64,000 bases of DNA, from NCBI RefSeq assembly GCF_023634065.1, contig NZ_JALKCV010000001.1, positions 744,001-808,000 of the forward strand, read 5' to 3'. Positions 1 through 8,638 of the stretch are shown here, piece after piece. The stretch comes from Microbulbifer litoralis (GTDB lineage Bacteria > Pseudomonadota > Gammaproteobacteria > Pseudomonadales > Cellvibrionaceae). The notes below the pieces were generated by a model, which made no database searches, was not told where the DNA came from, and saw only the letters and a program-made list of their open reading frames with translations. Every line of letters starts with the position of its first letter. Position 1 is the stretch's first letter. The translations under genes were made by a program, and so were the position numbers.

Positions 1-1895
1 CCATCACTGGCGAAGTGCTCCCATTCCTCTGCGCGCACACCAGCGTTAATAGTCCACTTATCGTAATTCCAACTATCCTGGATAAAGAACGCATTACCTT
101 TGGTTTTCACCGTGAAAGGTTCGGTTGAGGCCATATTGATTCGATAGACATTAACTGAATCACCAGGATTACCTGCGGAGCTTGAAAAAGCCAGGGCTTC
201 AAGCTCTTTATACTTTTCTATATTTGCTTCTTCATCTTTGTCTATATTGTCAATAGTACCGTTATTATTGGAATCGAATAATTCCAGGTAATAATCTGGA
301 TTCGCATCCATCATTGCGCTGATGATTCTCTCATAGTCATCTTCTACAATTTCAACAGATCCGGTCCAGCCACCTCCTGTCAGATCTTCAAGGCTGGCAC
401 CGCTATTAGCCATTGCAATGGAGGAGTACTGCGCTCCGTCTCCAGTATAGGAAAAGTCACGCATACGTTCATTTTCCGTATTGGAATAACCAACCTTTAT
501 TTCGTGGGAACCCCAGTTTGTATCCAGGAAGTACTCGAAGGTGGCAGCCCATGTATCCCTGTTGCGGAATTGGATGCTGTCCGAGCCATACCCGCCACGG
601 TCCAGATCTGATTTACTCGGATCCCCTCCCAGATATGCAACATCATTTCGAGTAGACTTGTCGGCAGCGAGCGAACTGATCTCCCCTTCATGGCTCGCAG
701 CCTCCAGGGTAAGGAGCATATTGTCCCAGGAGTGGGAGTATTCCAGCTTATAGTTATCACCGCCCAGACTCTGAGCGCGATCTCGGTTGTTCAAGGTGTC
801 GGATTGCCTGGAGCCGCTGATATCGGTCGGGTCGTTGAAGTAGGTAGCTACAAGCTTGTCATTTTCAGTCGCCTGCCAAGTCAGCTTGGCGAACCCCAAT
901 TCCTCTTCCCGATTGACTTTGCGCATGAAGTTTCCACTATCAGCATCAAAGACATCGTCCTCCCTCTCTTTTACCTGATAAGAAGTAAAAAACCACAGTT
1001 TGTCCCTAATGATCGGACCACCTAATGTAAAGGCGCTATCAAAAGTGGAGAAACTGTTACCATCTACATGCTTGTTATCGGCAACCAGGCCATCGTTCTG
1101 GGTGTAGTAATTAACGGAACCATGGAATTCATTACTGCCGGATTTGGTGACCACACGGGAAACCAGGCCCGCGCCACCCTCATATTCCGCTGGCATGCCG
1201 CCAGTGAGCACGTGCTGCTCTTGAATAATCTCGGAATTGACATTGGCGCCAAAAGTTCCCGTCACATTATCGGTGACATTGATGTTATCAATATAATAGA
1301 AGTTGTCGGTCGAGGAACCGGAAGTGCGGCCTTTGGAGTCCACGGCGTCAGAGTAATTCACACCGGATTTGGAGGACGGATTTCCACCACTGGATGGCTT
1401 GGTACCCGGTGCGAGCTGGAGATAAGACTGGTAGTCTCGCCCTGTTGGCAGAGACTCGGTCAGATCCAGCGTAATATCCTGGCCGACAATGGTAGATGTA
1501 GAGTCGACCATCTGCACCCGCTGTCCGGTCACTTGCACCTCTTCAATACTGTCTCCGATCGCATTCAACTCATAATTCAATGCAAAGCTTTGACCGGAAA
1601 CCACAAGTACGTTTTTGTTCTTTATGGGCTGATAACCTTCTCCACTGACTTCAACCTCATACTTGGCTGAGGGATCCAACCCTATCAGCCTGATTTCACC
1701 ATTTTCGTCGGTCACACCCGTCTTGGTAGTCAAGCTCTCGGGCGTATGGACGTCCACCTCTGCTCCAGAAACAGGGTTGCCCGATGCATCGGTTACCGTG
1801 ATGCGCAAGGCCCCGGTATCGGCGAATGCAGATCCACAGTAAGCGGTCATACCGATAGTGACTGCCAGCAATCCCCTCTTGAACTTATTTTTCAT
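1..1895 (-). CDS. Oar-like TonB-dependent receptor, 3' end cut by window edge
   Basis: Outer-membrane, energy-dependent uptake receptor of the type that carries an N-terminal carboxypeptidase-regulatory-like domain. 631 codons are visible and the frame runs off the window, so most of the C-terminal barrel is missing. A signal peptide (MKNKFKRGLLAV... ending AFA-D) is followed by the Ig-like segment ALRITVTDASGNPVSGAEV (residues about 29-100), a TonB-box-like EEVQVTGQRV, then the plug domain (YYIDNINVTDN, MPAEYEGGAGLVSRVVTKSG) and barrel strands. The start has a GGAGA ribosome site about 8 bases upstream. Around residues 541-552 there is an EF-hand/dockerin-like loop (DSNNNGTIDNID). Base composition is clearly lower in GC than the genes after 2.8 kb. 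Oar-like receptors often import peptides or glycans, but the substrate cannot be read here. Confidence 0.9.
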   Translation of the reverse strand, partial: MKNKFKRGLLAVTIGMTAYCGSAFADTGALRITVTDASGNPVSGAEVDVHTPESLTTKTGVTDENGEIRLIGLDPSAKYEVEVSGEGYQPIKNKNVLVVSGQSFALNYELNAIGDSIEEVQVTGQRVQMVDSTSTIVGQDITLDLTESLPTGRDYQSYLQLAPGTKPSSGGNPSSKSGVNYSDAVDSKGRTSGSSTDNFYYIDNINVTDNVTGTFGANVNSEIIQEQHVLTGGMPAEYEGGAGLVSRVVTKSGSNEFHGSVNYYTQNDGLVADNKHVDGNSFSTFDSAFTLGGPIIRDKLWFFTSYQVKEREDDVFDADSGNFMRKVNREEELGFAKLTWQATENDKLVATYFNDPTDISGSRQSDTLNNRDRAQSLGGDNYKLEYSHSWDNMLLTLEAASHEGEISSLAADKSTRNDVAYLGGDPSKSDLDRGGYGSDSIQFRNRDTWAATFEYFLDTNWGSHEIKVGYSNTENERMRDFSYTGDGAQYSSIAMANSGASLEDLTGGGWTGSVEIVEDDYERIISAMMDANPDYYLELFDSNNNGTIDNIDKDEEANIEKYKELEALAFSSSAGNPGDSVNVYRINMASTEPFTVKTKGNAFFIQDSWNYDKWTINAGVRAEEWEHFASD

Positions 1896-2205
1896 TATGA
1901 TTCTCCTATCGAGCTATAGATCCTTGGAACTAAACAGCGCACCAGATATCCAGACGCCATAGTGGAAGTAGCCACCCCCTAGCAACTAATTCCGTTCCCA
2001 ACACATATTCCTCAACGAACCAAACAGGTTTTGCCTGATATTTTTTTTCTGAAGCTCGTCACATTTCATTAAATTTTAGAGACCTGCCAAACCTGAACTT
2101 TATAATCTCTGAATCAGTCAAATCGTATTACTAATAGCGCTTCCAAAACCTAAACGACTGTTTTCATTCATCTTTAACCTACGTCTATTGCACAAAGAGA
2201 CTCCC
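1896..2205. other. intergenic region between divergent receptor and redoxin genes
   Basis: This AT-rich stretch of 310 bases has no convincing gene. It must hold both promoters. A short hairpin (CAGG TTTTG CCTG) ending in eight Ts lies near 2026-2052, but it sits away from any gene end, so I do not call it a terminator. The palindrome AGCGCT near 2137 (AATAGCGCTTCC) is vaguely like a LacI-family half operator, but too weak to assign. Confidence 0.4.
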
Positions 2206-2754
2206 ATGACCCTAACTCCCTCCAGCATGACACCCCTGATTACATCCATGCCCAGCTTCTCTCTAACCGACCCGATGGGGAGCCTTCATAGAGATACAAA
2301 CCTTCCTGCCCAACCTGTATTAATTGCCTTCATATGCAACCACTGTCCCTACGTCAGACATATCGCCGACGCCTTTTCGGAGTTCGCGCGTTCGTATTCA
2401 CAGATGGGATTGACTGTTGTCGCCATAAACAGCAACGACTTCGAAAACTATCCGGAAGACAGCCCCGAACGGATGCGGGAGGAAATAGCCGCCCGGGGCT
2501 ATACCTTTCCCTATCTTGTGGATGAAACCCAGGAGGTCGCACACGCGTTTGGGGCGGCCTGTACACCGGACTTTTTCCTGTACGACGCCAATCACAGGCT
2601 GGTCTATCGCGGGCAGTTCGATGACAGTCGGCCGGGGAATGGTGAACCGGTGAGTGGAAAGGATTTGCGGGCGGCGGTGGATGCGGTTTTGGCGGGCGGG
2701 AAGCCCGATGAGGAACAGACACCTTCGGTGGGATGCAATATCAAGTGGAAATAA
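2206..2754 (+). CDS. thioredoxin-family redoxin (AhpC/TSA-like)
   Basis: A 182-residue thioredoxin-fold protein of the redoxin/AhpC-TSA group, probably a cytoplasmic thiol oxidoreductase or peroxidase-like protein. The active-site-like CNHC (residues 44-47, in FICNHCPYV) follows the first core strand. The cis-proline region ACTPDFFLYD and the ending SVGCNIKWK are typical of the small family often annotated as thioredoxin family protein. I chose the ATG at 2206, which has AAAGAGA just upstream, over the in-frame TTG at 2188. There is no signal peptide. It stands alone, divergent from the receptor gene. The substrate is unknown. The pair of cysteines three apart makes a redox role likely but not proven. 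Confidence 0.85.
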   Translation: MTLTPSSMTPLITSMPSFSLTDPMGSLHRDTNLPAQPVLIAFICNHCPYVRHIADAFSEFARSYSQMGLTVVAINSNDFENYPEDSPERMREEIAARGYTFPYLVDETQEVAHAFGAACTPDFFLYDANHRLVYRGQFDDSRPGNGEPVSGKDLRAAVDAVLAGGKPDEEQTPSVGCNIKWK

Positions 2755-2759
2755 CGTCA

Positions 2760-2775
2760 GCGCCATCCCTGGCGC
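2760..2775 (+). terminator. possible weak terminator hairpin
   Basis: Perfect 6-bp stem GCGCCA/TGGCGC with a TCCC loop, 5 bases after the redoxin stop codon and between convergent genes. No T-run follows, so a role as a terminator is tentative. Confidence 0.3.
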
Positions 2776-2836
2776 CACCCGGCTTTCGAGGCTGATCCCA
2801 TCTGATCTTGCCGGAGAAAAGGGGAGACCGGAGGGA

Positions 2837-3538
2837 TTACTTGCGCAGGAACTCCAGCATCCAGCGGGCCACGGCACTCTCATGGATATCGTTCTGCAGT
2901 GAGGCCAGCCCCTTCGCAACCACTTCTTCACCGAAAGCCTCACGGCGCAGCTCCATCAGGCTGTTGGAGTAGGGCTTGGTAAACTCCGGGTGCGCCTGGA
3001 AGGTGAGCATATGGTCGCCGACCTGCATCATCGCCATGGGACAGAAATCGCTGGAGGCCAGCACTTTCGCCCCCGGCGGCACAGCTTCAACCTGATCCTG
3101 GTGGCTGACCAGCAGGCTGAACTCGCTCTGCGGCTCGCTCATCCAGGAGGGACTCTCCTGCAGTTCGTAGCTGTGCACACCGACGCCCCAGCCCTTATCG
3201 GACTTGCGCGCCTTGCCGCCCAGGGCTTCGGCGATCAGCTGGTGGCCAAAGCAGATGCCGATGGTGGGCTTCCGGGCGCGGTGCAGCTCGCGCACGAAGT
3301 CCATCAGCGGGGCAATCCATTCCTTGTCCTCGTAGACCCCGGTCTTGCTGCCGGTAATCAGGTAGGCGTCCACTTCATTGATATCCGCCGGGTAGTGGCC
3401 ACGCTGCACCTCGTAGGTCACAAACTCCAGGCCCGGGTCCTGGGCGCTCAGCAGGTCTTCGAACATTGCCGGGTACTCGCCGAACTCTCCTACCAGCTCT
3501 TTGCGCACGTCGTCGGTTTTCAATACACCTATCTTCAT
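2837..3538 (-). CDS. class I glutamine amidotransferase (GMP synthase-like)
   Basis: A 233-residue stand-alone class I glutamine amidotransferase, a fold that frees ammonia from glutamine or hydrolyses gamma-glutamyl compounds. The triad is visible: nucleophile Cys96 in GICFGHQ, and His183/Glu185 in AHPEF. The oxyanion region ITGSKTGVYED is also present. The ATG at 3538 (MKIGVLKTDD) has GGTGA about 9 bases upstream and is preferred over a longer reading from 3568. Stand-alone members resemble gamma-glutamyl-polyamine or gamma-glutamyl-cysteine hydrolases and the GATase1_1 YfeJ-like group. No synthetase partner lies next to it, so the acceptor or substrate is unknown. Confidence 0.85.
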   Translation of the reverse strand: MKIGVLKTDDVRKELVGEFGEYPAMFEDLLSAQDPGLEFVTYEVQRGHYPADINEVDAYLITGSKTGVYEDKEWIAPLMDFVRELHRARKPTIGICFGHQLIAEALGGKARKSDKGWGVGVHSYELQESPSWMSEPQSEFSLLVSHQDQVEAVPPGAKVLASSDFCPMAMMQVGDHMLTFQAHPEFTKPYSNSLMELRREAFGEEVVAKGLASLQNDIHESAVARWMLEFLRK

Positions 3539-3707
3539 TGTTTTCACCGCTGAATGAATTGACTGCAAGGGGTGCGGATTATCGCATATCCGCTACAGCC
3601 CGTCGGCACTGCCGCCGAATACAACCCGCGTCCGCAGTAACAATGCGATAGTGACTAAACTGACAGGATTCAGTCTCAGGGACCCCTTTTCATGGAGCGA
3701 TACACGG

Positions 3708-4442
3708 ATGAAAGTCGCCACCTTCTTCACGGCCGTACTGGCCATTGTGCTGGTGCCGGCGCAGGTACTGGCCGACTACGAGGAGAGCAGCGTGATCCTG
3801 CGTATCGGCGCGGGCTGGGTGAACCCGGATGATGACTCCAACTGGCTGCGCCTCGATGGCACCGAACTCGCCGGTACCCGTGTCTACGTAGACGACGGCG
3901 AGAGCGCCACCTTCACCGGGACCTGGCTGTTTGCCGAGCACTGGGGCGTCGGATTGCTGGCGGCCATTCCATTCGAGCACGACCTGGCGGTGTCCGGCCT
4001 GCCGGATCCCGCCGGCGGGCCGCCGCTGGGGCGCGTCGACCTGGGCAGCATCGAGCACCTGCCGCCCACCGTCACCATGCAGTGGTTCCCGGCCTGTACC
4101 GAATCCCGGGTACAGCCCTACGTGGGCCTGGGCGTCAACTATACCACCTTCATGGACGAGAAGGTCAGCCGCACGGCGAACGACTACTTTGCCGCCACCC
4201 TGGGGGCGACGGGCAGGGCGGACCTGGAGCTGGACGACGCCTGGGGGCTGGCCGGGGAACTGGGTGTGGATATCGCCCTCGGCCGCAACAGCCGCTGGCT
4301 GGTGAATGCCGCCGTCTGGTACCTGGACCTGGACAGCGACGCCCGGATCCGCTTCCCGGTCGACGGCGGCAGCCGCCGCATCAAAACCGAAGTGGATGTG
4401 GATCCCTGGGTCTATTCCGTGGGTATCGGCTACCGCTTCTGA
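3708..4442 (+). CDS. OmpW-family outer-membrane protein
   Basis: A 244-residue predicted eight-strand outer-membrane barrel of the OmpW family, thought to form narrow channels for small hydrophobic molecules. The signal peptide MKVATFFTAVLAIVLVPAQVLA is cut before DYEE. Hallmarks are VILRIGAGWVNPDD near the N-terminus, HLPPTVTMQWFP in the middle, VQPYVGLGVNYT, and a final aromatic residue in SVGIGYRF*. I took the ATG at 3708 because the signal peptide starts there; an upstream in-frame ATG at 3651 would add 19 residues with no known role. It converges with the acyl-CoA synthetase gene. Confidence 0.88.
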   Translation: MKVATFFTAVLAIVLVPAQVLADYEESSVILRIGAGWVNPDDDSNWLRLDGTELAGTRVYVDDGESATFTGTWLFAEHWGVGLLAAIPFEHDLAVSGLPDPAGGPPLGRVDLGSIEHLPPTVTMQWFPACTESRVQPYVGLGVNYTTFMDEKVSRTANDYFAATLGATGRADLELDDAWGLAGELGVDIALGRNSRWLVNAAVWYLDLDSDARIRFPVDGGSRRIKTEVDVDPWVYSVGIGYRF

Positions 4443-4455
4443 CCCCGCCGGATGC

Positions 4456-6336
4456 TCAAGCGGGCTCCGGCCATTCCAACGCAAGCGGCAGCCGCTCCAG
4501 CAACCGCCGCGCTTCGCCAGCCTGGTCAGGATCCACTTTCACCCGCAACAGTGGACTGCCTGCGCGCAGCGCCGCGCTGACATCGGCATCGATATCCGCT
4601 GCCGCCAGCAGATCCCGGGCCACCGCCAGCGCCGCCAGCCGCCGCAGTTCCGGTTTGAAGATTTTGCCCACGGCGGTGAGCGGCATTTGCTCGAGCAGGA
4701 AGACCCGCTTTGGCACCGCGGCGCGCTCTGCAATCTGCGACTCGGCAAAGGCCAACAGTGTTTTCTCATCGACACCCTGCCCCGCGCGCGGCTGCACGAA
4801 GACCACCGGCAATTCACCCGCGCGCGCATCCGGCATGCCCACCGCCACCACTTCGGCCACGGCGGCGTGGCCGCGCAGCGGCTCCTCGATACTCACCGGA
4901 TCGATATTGTGGCCGCCGCGGATGATCAGGTCCTTGGCGCGGCCGGTGATAAACAGGTGGCCGCCGGCATCCAGGTAGCCGCAGTCGCCGGTATCGAACC
5001 AGCGCAGGCCCACCCGGTCGGTGTACCAGGCACCGCGGTTGTCCGCTTCGCGCAGGTAACCCGCAAACAGGTTGGGGCCGCGGACCAGGATGCTGCCCAC
5101 CTGGCCATCTTCCAGCGGTGAGATTTCGCCAGCGGCCAGGCTGGCCACCTGCAGGCCGGTATAGGGCAGCCGCAACCCGGTGCTGCCGGCGGGCGCGATC
5201 TCCGCCGCCGGTGCCGGTGAACCCGGCGCGCGGGCAATCAGGCAACTGCTCTCGGTCATACCGTAGCCCTCGACCACGCGTATGCCGAAGCGGTCCTCGA
5301 CACGCCGCTTCATCGCCGGCGGCAGCGGCGCCGCGCCACAGCCCAGCTCCCACAGGGACGACAGGTCGAGTCCGTCCGCATCGGCATCCAGCAACAGTCC
5401 GAACAGCGTCGGCACCAGCGGCACCACATTGGCGCGGTGCGCCGCCACCAGACGCCAGAAGTTGGCGATCACCGTCGGGGTGCGAAAGCCGGCCGGCGTC
5501 AGCTGCACCACCCTATTGCCGTTTACCAGGCTGGCGAGCCCGGCCACCATATTGCCGTAGATATGAAACAGCGGCAGGCCGTTGAACAGCGTATGTCGGG
5601 GCAAGCCGGTGATCTCGCGGATCTGCTGGGCGACAAAGGCAAAATTGCCCTGGGTCAGGCGCGCTACCTTCGGCCGGCCGGTGGTGCCCCCGGTGTGGAA
5701 GTAGGCCGCGGTATCCGTGCTGGAGGGCAGTTTCCGCAGCGGCAGCGGATCGCACTCCGCCATTGCCGCGCGGTAGTCCAGCACCCGGACGTGCGCCGGA
5801 ATGCCATCCGCCTCGACCGCCCTGCCCGGCGGACCGATCACCAGCAGCGTTTCCAGCGCCGGGCACTGTTCCAACAGCGCCGGCACCTTAGACCAGAGTT
5901 CCGGCGATACCGTGGGCGCACACACCGCCAGGGCCCGCGCACCCGTCTCGTTCAGGATGCCGGCCAGGTGCTCCACTTCCAGCAACGGGTTGAGGGGATT
6001 GAGAATACCGCCGCACTGGGCGGCAAAGCCGAGAATGTAGGCCTCGGGAATGACCGGCAGCAGCAACGCCAACACCCGCCCGTCGCCGAAGCCGTTTTGC
6101 AGCAACAACTGGCGCGCCTTCAGGACTCGCTCAAGCAGGTCCCGGTACGACAGGGATTGTGGCGCCTCTCCGCACTCGCCGGTCCACAGCATATCCAGCG
6201 CGATATCGTCGCCGAAACGCTCCGCCGCCGCCTGGAGCAGCGCCGGAATACTGTCGCGGGGAAACCGCTCGAGCAGCGGTGTCTGTTCAAATGCGCGAAT
6301 GTCGTCGAGTGTGAAAAGTCGGGTCTTGTCTGTCAT
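4456..6336 (-). CDS. AMP-dependent acyl-CoA synthetase/ligase
   Basis: A 626-residue member of the ANL superfamily, which activates a carboxylic acid with ATP and transfers it to CoA or another thiol. Visible motifs are the phosphate loop HTGGTTGRPK (214-223), VVEGYGMTESS, WFDTGDCGYLD, FITGRAKDLIIRGGHNIDP at the hinge, and the catalytic-lysine region AVGKIFKPELR near the C-terminus. It is therefore likely active. The acid chain length cannot be inferred. The start at 6336 (MTDKTRLFTLDD) is chosen on fit to the family; its ribosome site is weak, and a longer reading to 6396 exists. It lies upstream of no obvious pathway partner. The next gene on the same strand is an exported amidohydrolase. 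Confidence 0.88.
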   Translation of the reverse strand: MTDKTRLFTLDDIRAFEQTPLLERFPRDSIPALLQAAAERFGDDIALDMLWTGECGEAPQSLSYRDLLERVLKARQLLLQNGFGDGRVLALLLPVIPEAYILGFAAQCGGILNPLNPLLEVEHLAGILNETGARALAVCAPTVSPELWSKVPALLEQCPALETLLVIGPPGRAVEADGIPAHVRVLDYRAAMAECDPLPLRKLPSSTDTAAYFHTGGTTGRPKVARLTQGNFAFVAQQIREITGLPRHTLFNGLPLFHIYGNMVAGLASLVNGNRVVQLTPAGFRTPTVIANFWRLVAAHRANVVPLVPTLFGLLLDADADGLDLSSLWELGCGAAPLPPAMKRRVEDRFGIRVVEGYGMTESSCLIARAPGSPAPAAEIAPAGSTGLRLPYTGLQVASLAAGEISPLEDGQVGSILVRGPNLFAGYLREADNRGAWYTDRVGLRWFDTGDCGYLDAGGHLFITGRAKDLIIRGGHNIDPVSIEEPLRGHAAVAEVVAVGMPDARAGELPVVFVQPRAGQGVDEKTLLAFAESQIAERAAVPKRVFLLEQMPLTAVGKIFKPELRRLAALAVARDLLAAADIDADVSAALRAGSPLLRVKVDPDQAGEARRLLERLPLALEWPEPA

Positions 6337-6438
6337 CGCTGAACTCGGAATTCTTATTGTGACGACAATGTGGCCCAAGCCCGGGGCCGGCACCATTACC
6401 TGTGAGGTAGCCGGCTCGGGCCGGAGAAACCCGACTGT

Positions 6439-8106
6439 TCAGCGGGCGTAGACCCTCTGCCCCGCCACCCAGGTTTCCAGCACCCGGGTGCGCCAGAGAT
6501 CCTGCGGGTCCGCGGCGAAAATATCCCGGTCCAGCAACAGGAAATCGGCGGCCTTGCCCGGCGCCAGGTTGCCGATCACCTCTTCCTGGTGGGCCGCATA
6601 AGCGGCATCCAGGGTAAAGGCGCGCAGGGCTTCGGCCAGGCGCATTTTCTGCTCGGGCTTCCAGCCTCCCGGGGGCCTGCCTTGTCGGTCCCGGCGGGTT
6701 ACCGCGGCGTGGATACCGAAGAACGGGTTTACGGGCTCCACCGGAAAATCGGAACCGGCAGCGATGCGCGTGCCGCCATCGAGCAGCGTGCGCCAGGCGT
6801 ATGCACCCTCGAGCCGCTCCTCTCCCACGCGCTCGGCGGCCATATTCATATCACTGGTGGCGTGAACTGGCTGCATGGAAGCGATCAGGCCCAACGCCCG
6901 CAGGCGCGGAATATCTGCCGGATCGAGAATCTGCGCATGCTCGATGCGGTGACGAAACGTTTTTCCATCGGCCTCGCCGGCATATTTTTCGAATTTGTCC
7001 AGCACCTGCCGGTTGGCGCGATCGCCAATGGCGTGCACATTGACCTGGAACCCCCGTTCCAGAGCCGCGCGGTAAAAGTGATCGAGCGCTTTATCGCTGT
7101 GCAACAGCAACCCGCTGTGGCCGTGCTGGTCGCGATAATCCGCCAGCATCGCGGCGCCACGGCTGCCCAGGGCGCCGTCGGCGACAACCTTGATACTGCG
7201 GATAAACAACCGCGATTCCGGCGTGCCGACAATGCCCCTGCCCAACAGTTTGCCGAAATCCCCGCCGCCGGCCATCAGCATCGGGTAGACACGCATCGGG
7301 ATGGCGTTCTCCGCGGCCAGCGCGCGGTAGGCGGCGTAGGTTTCGCTGTCGATACCGGCGTCGTGCACACTGGTCAACCCGTTGGCCAGTGCCAGTTCAA
7401 AAGCTGCGTCCAGCGCCGCGCGCCGATCTTCCATCGAGGGGGCCGGAATCGCCTTTTCCATCAGCGCCATGGCATTGTCGATCAGGATACCGGTGGGCCT
7501 GCCGCTGTCGTCGCGCAGGATTTCGCCGCCGGCCGGCGCCTCGGTTTCCCTATCGATCCCGGCCGCCCGCAGGGCCGCAGTATTGGCCCAGCCCGCGTGG
7601 CCGTCGATACGCCGCAGCCAGACCGGCTGCGCTATCTCCAGTGCATCCAGGTCAGAGGCGGCGGGCCAGCGGCCGCCGGGCCAGAGTACCTGGTTCCAGC
7701 CGCGGCCGGTGATCCAGCTGTCCGCCGGGCGCCGGGCCGCAAACTTTTCCAGGGCTTCCAGCGTATCGGCGAGGCTCCGGTCGCGCAGGTCGATTTCGTT
7801 CTGCAGCAAACCCAGCGCACTCATATGGCCGTGGGCGTCGATCAGCCCCGGGATCAGGCCGCGACCGCGGCCGTCGACTTTGCGGGCGTCGGGGTAGCGG
7901 TCCGCCAGTTTGTCCGCATCCCCCAATGCCAGGACTTTGCCGTCGTCAAATGCAATGGCCGGGAATGTCTCTACCTTTGCGCCGGGAATATCGCTCTCGA
8001 CGATATGCGCTCCGCGGACATTGTGCAGCAGCAGGGTTTCACAGGCGGCATTCAGGGGCAGCAGCAGTATTATCAACAGCAGACCTGGGAATTTCCGAAT
8101 ATCCAT
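6439..8106 (-). CDS. exported amidohydrolase, YtcJ/amidohydrolase-3 family
   Basis: A 555-residue metal-dependent amidohydrolase with a TIM-barrel core. A signal peptide (MDIRKFPGLLLIILLLPLNAAC) suggests it works in the periplasm. Metal-ligand and signature segments are GLIDAHGHMSALG, HAIGDRANRQVLDKF, HRIEHAQILDP and AAGSDFPVEPVNPF. The last stretch GKAADFLLLDRDIF is the usual composite-domain return. The ATG at 8106 has AAGGTGA upstream. Family 3 members act on N-acyl or imide substrates, but specificity is not predictable. It is divergent from a TonB-dependent receptor gene at 8639, so the two may import and process the same substrate; this is inference from position. Confidence 0.87.
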   Translation of the reverse strand: MDIRKFPGLLLIILLLPLNAACETLLLHNVRGAHIVESDIPGAKVETFPAIAFDDGKVLALGDADKLADRYPDARKVDGRGRGLIPGLIDAHGHMSALGLLQNEIDLRDRSLADTLEALEKFAARRPADSWITGRGWNQVLWPGGRWPAASDLDALEIAQPVWLRRIDGHAGWANTAALRAAGIDRETEAPAGGEILRDDSGRPTGILIDNAMALMEKAIPAPSMEDRRAALDAAFELALANGLTSVHDAGIDSETYAAYRALAAENAIPMRVYPMLMAGGGDFGKLLGRGIVGTPESRLFIRSIKVVADGALGSRGAAMLADYRDQHGHSGLLLHSDKALDHFYRAALERGFQVNVHAIGDRANRQVLDKFEKYAGEADGKTFRHRIEHAQILDPADIPRLRALGLIASMQPVHATSDMNMAAERVGEERLEGAYAWRTLLDGGTRIAAGSDFPVEPVNPFFGIHAAVTRRDRQGRPPGGWKPEQKMRLAEALRAFTLDAAYAAHQEEVIGNLAPGKAADFLLLDRDIFAADPQDLWRTRVLETWVAGQRVYAR

Positions 8107-8638
8107 GAGATCACCTTTTTCTTCTGTCACGCCATTAGAACCCGCTGTCGGCACTGTGCCAACTTTCGAAAAACACCTTTGCAGTACCGAGAATTTCATG
8201 CTGATAGTGCGCTTGCGTCCGTATCGCGCTTCCAAAGACGACATCATCGACAGTTCTGTCAGTTCAGATCGTTGGGATAATTAAAAATCGCCAGTCGATT
8301 TTAATCGGAAAATGATTGCCAACGGCCTCTCAATTTTATTGTGAACGGGACCAGCTTGCGCAGCCGTTGGGAAATGGGTATCTTGAAAAAGCCCCGACTG
8401 GAGAGTTGGGTCACTTCTTGCATATCCGATAGGACGTCGCGATAAACAGAATAAGGAATGTTATCACCTGCCGATTCTCTTTCGCTCAATAGCAATCTTC
8501 ACCCGGTAAAGCGCCCCGATGCCGCTTTCACACCATCAAGTACGGCTACCCGCAAAGGGCCCGTTCACTTTGCGCCCGTCATTTTAAACGGCCGACAGTC
8601 TGCGCCGACGGATGTACCAAAAATAAAAGGAGCTCAGC
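8107..8638. other. 532-bp intergenic region, probable two-way control region
   Basis: No credible gene is seen. It separates the divergent amidohydrolase and TonB-receptor genes. A near-perfect inverted repeat lies at 8281-8304 (TTAAAAATCG, five-base spacer, CGATTTTAA), which could be an operator. A 64-codon minus-strand frame at 8301-8495 has no recognisable domain or ribosome site and is not called. AAGGAG sits just before the receptor start. Confidence 0.4.

Noticed and set aside
2023-2055. intrinsic terminator with a T8 tract
   Set aside because: The stem is only four base pairs and it lies in the middle of a divergent intergenic region, not after a gene end.
6589-8280. 563-codon plus-strand open frame opposite the amidohydrolase
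   Set aside because: Antisense shadow of a gene with clear catalytic motifs; no start context or recognisable domain.
8301-8495. 64-codon minus-strand frame in the amidohydrolase/receptor intergenic region
   Set aside because: No ribosome site, no domain and no neighbour in the same direction; could be a small gene but is unsupported.
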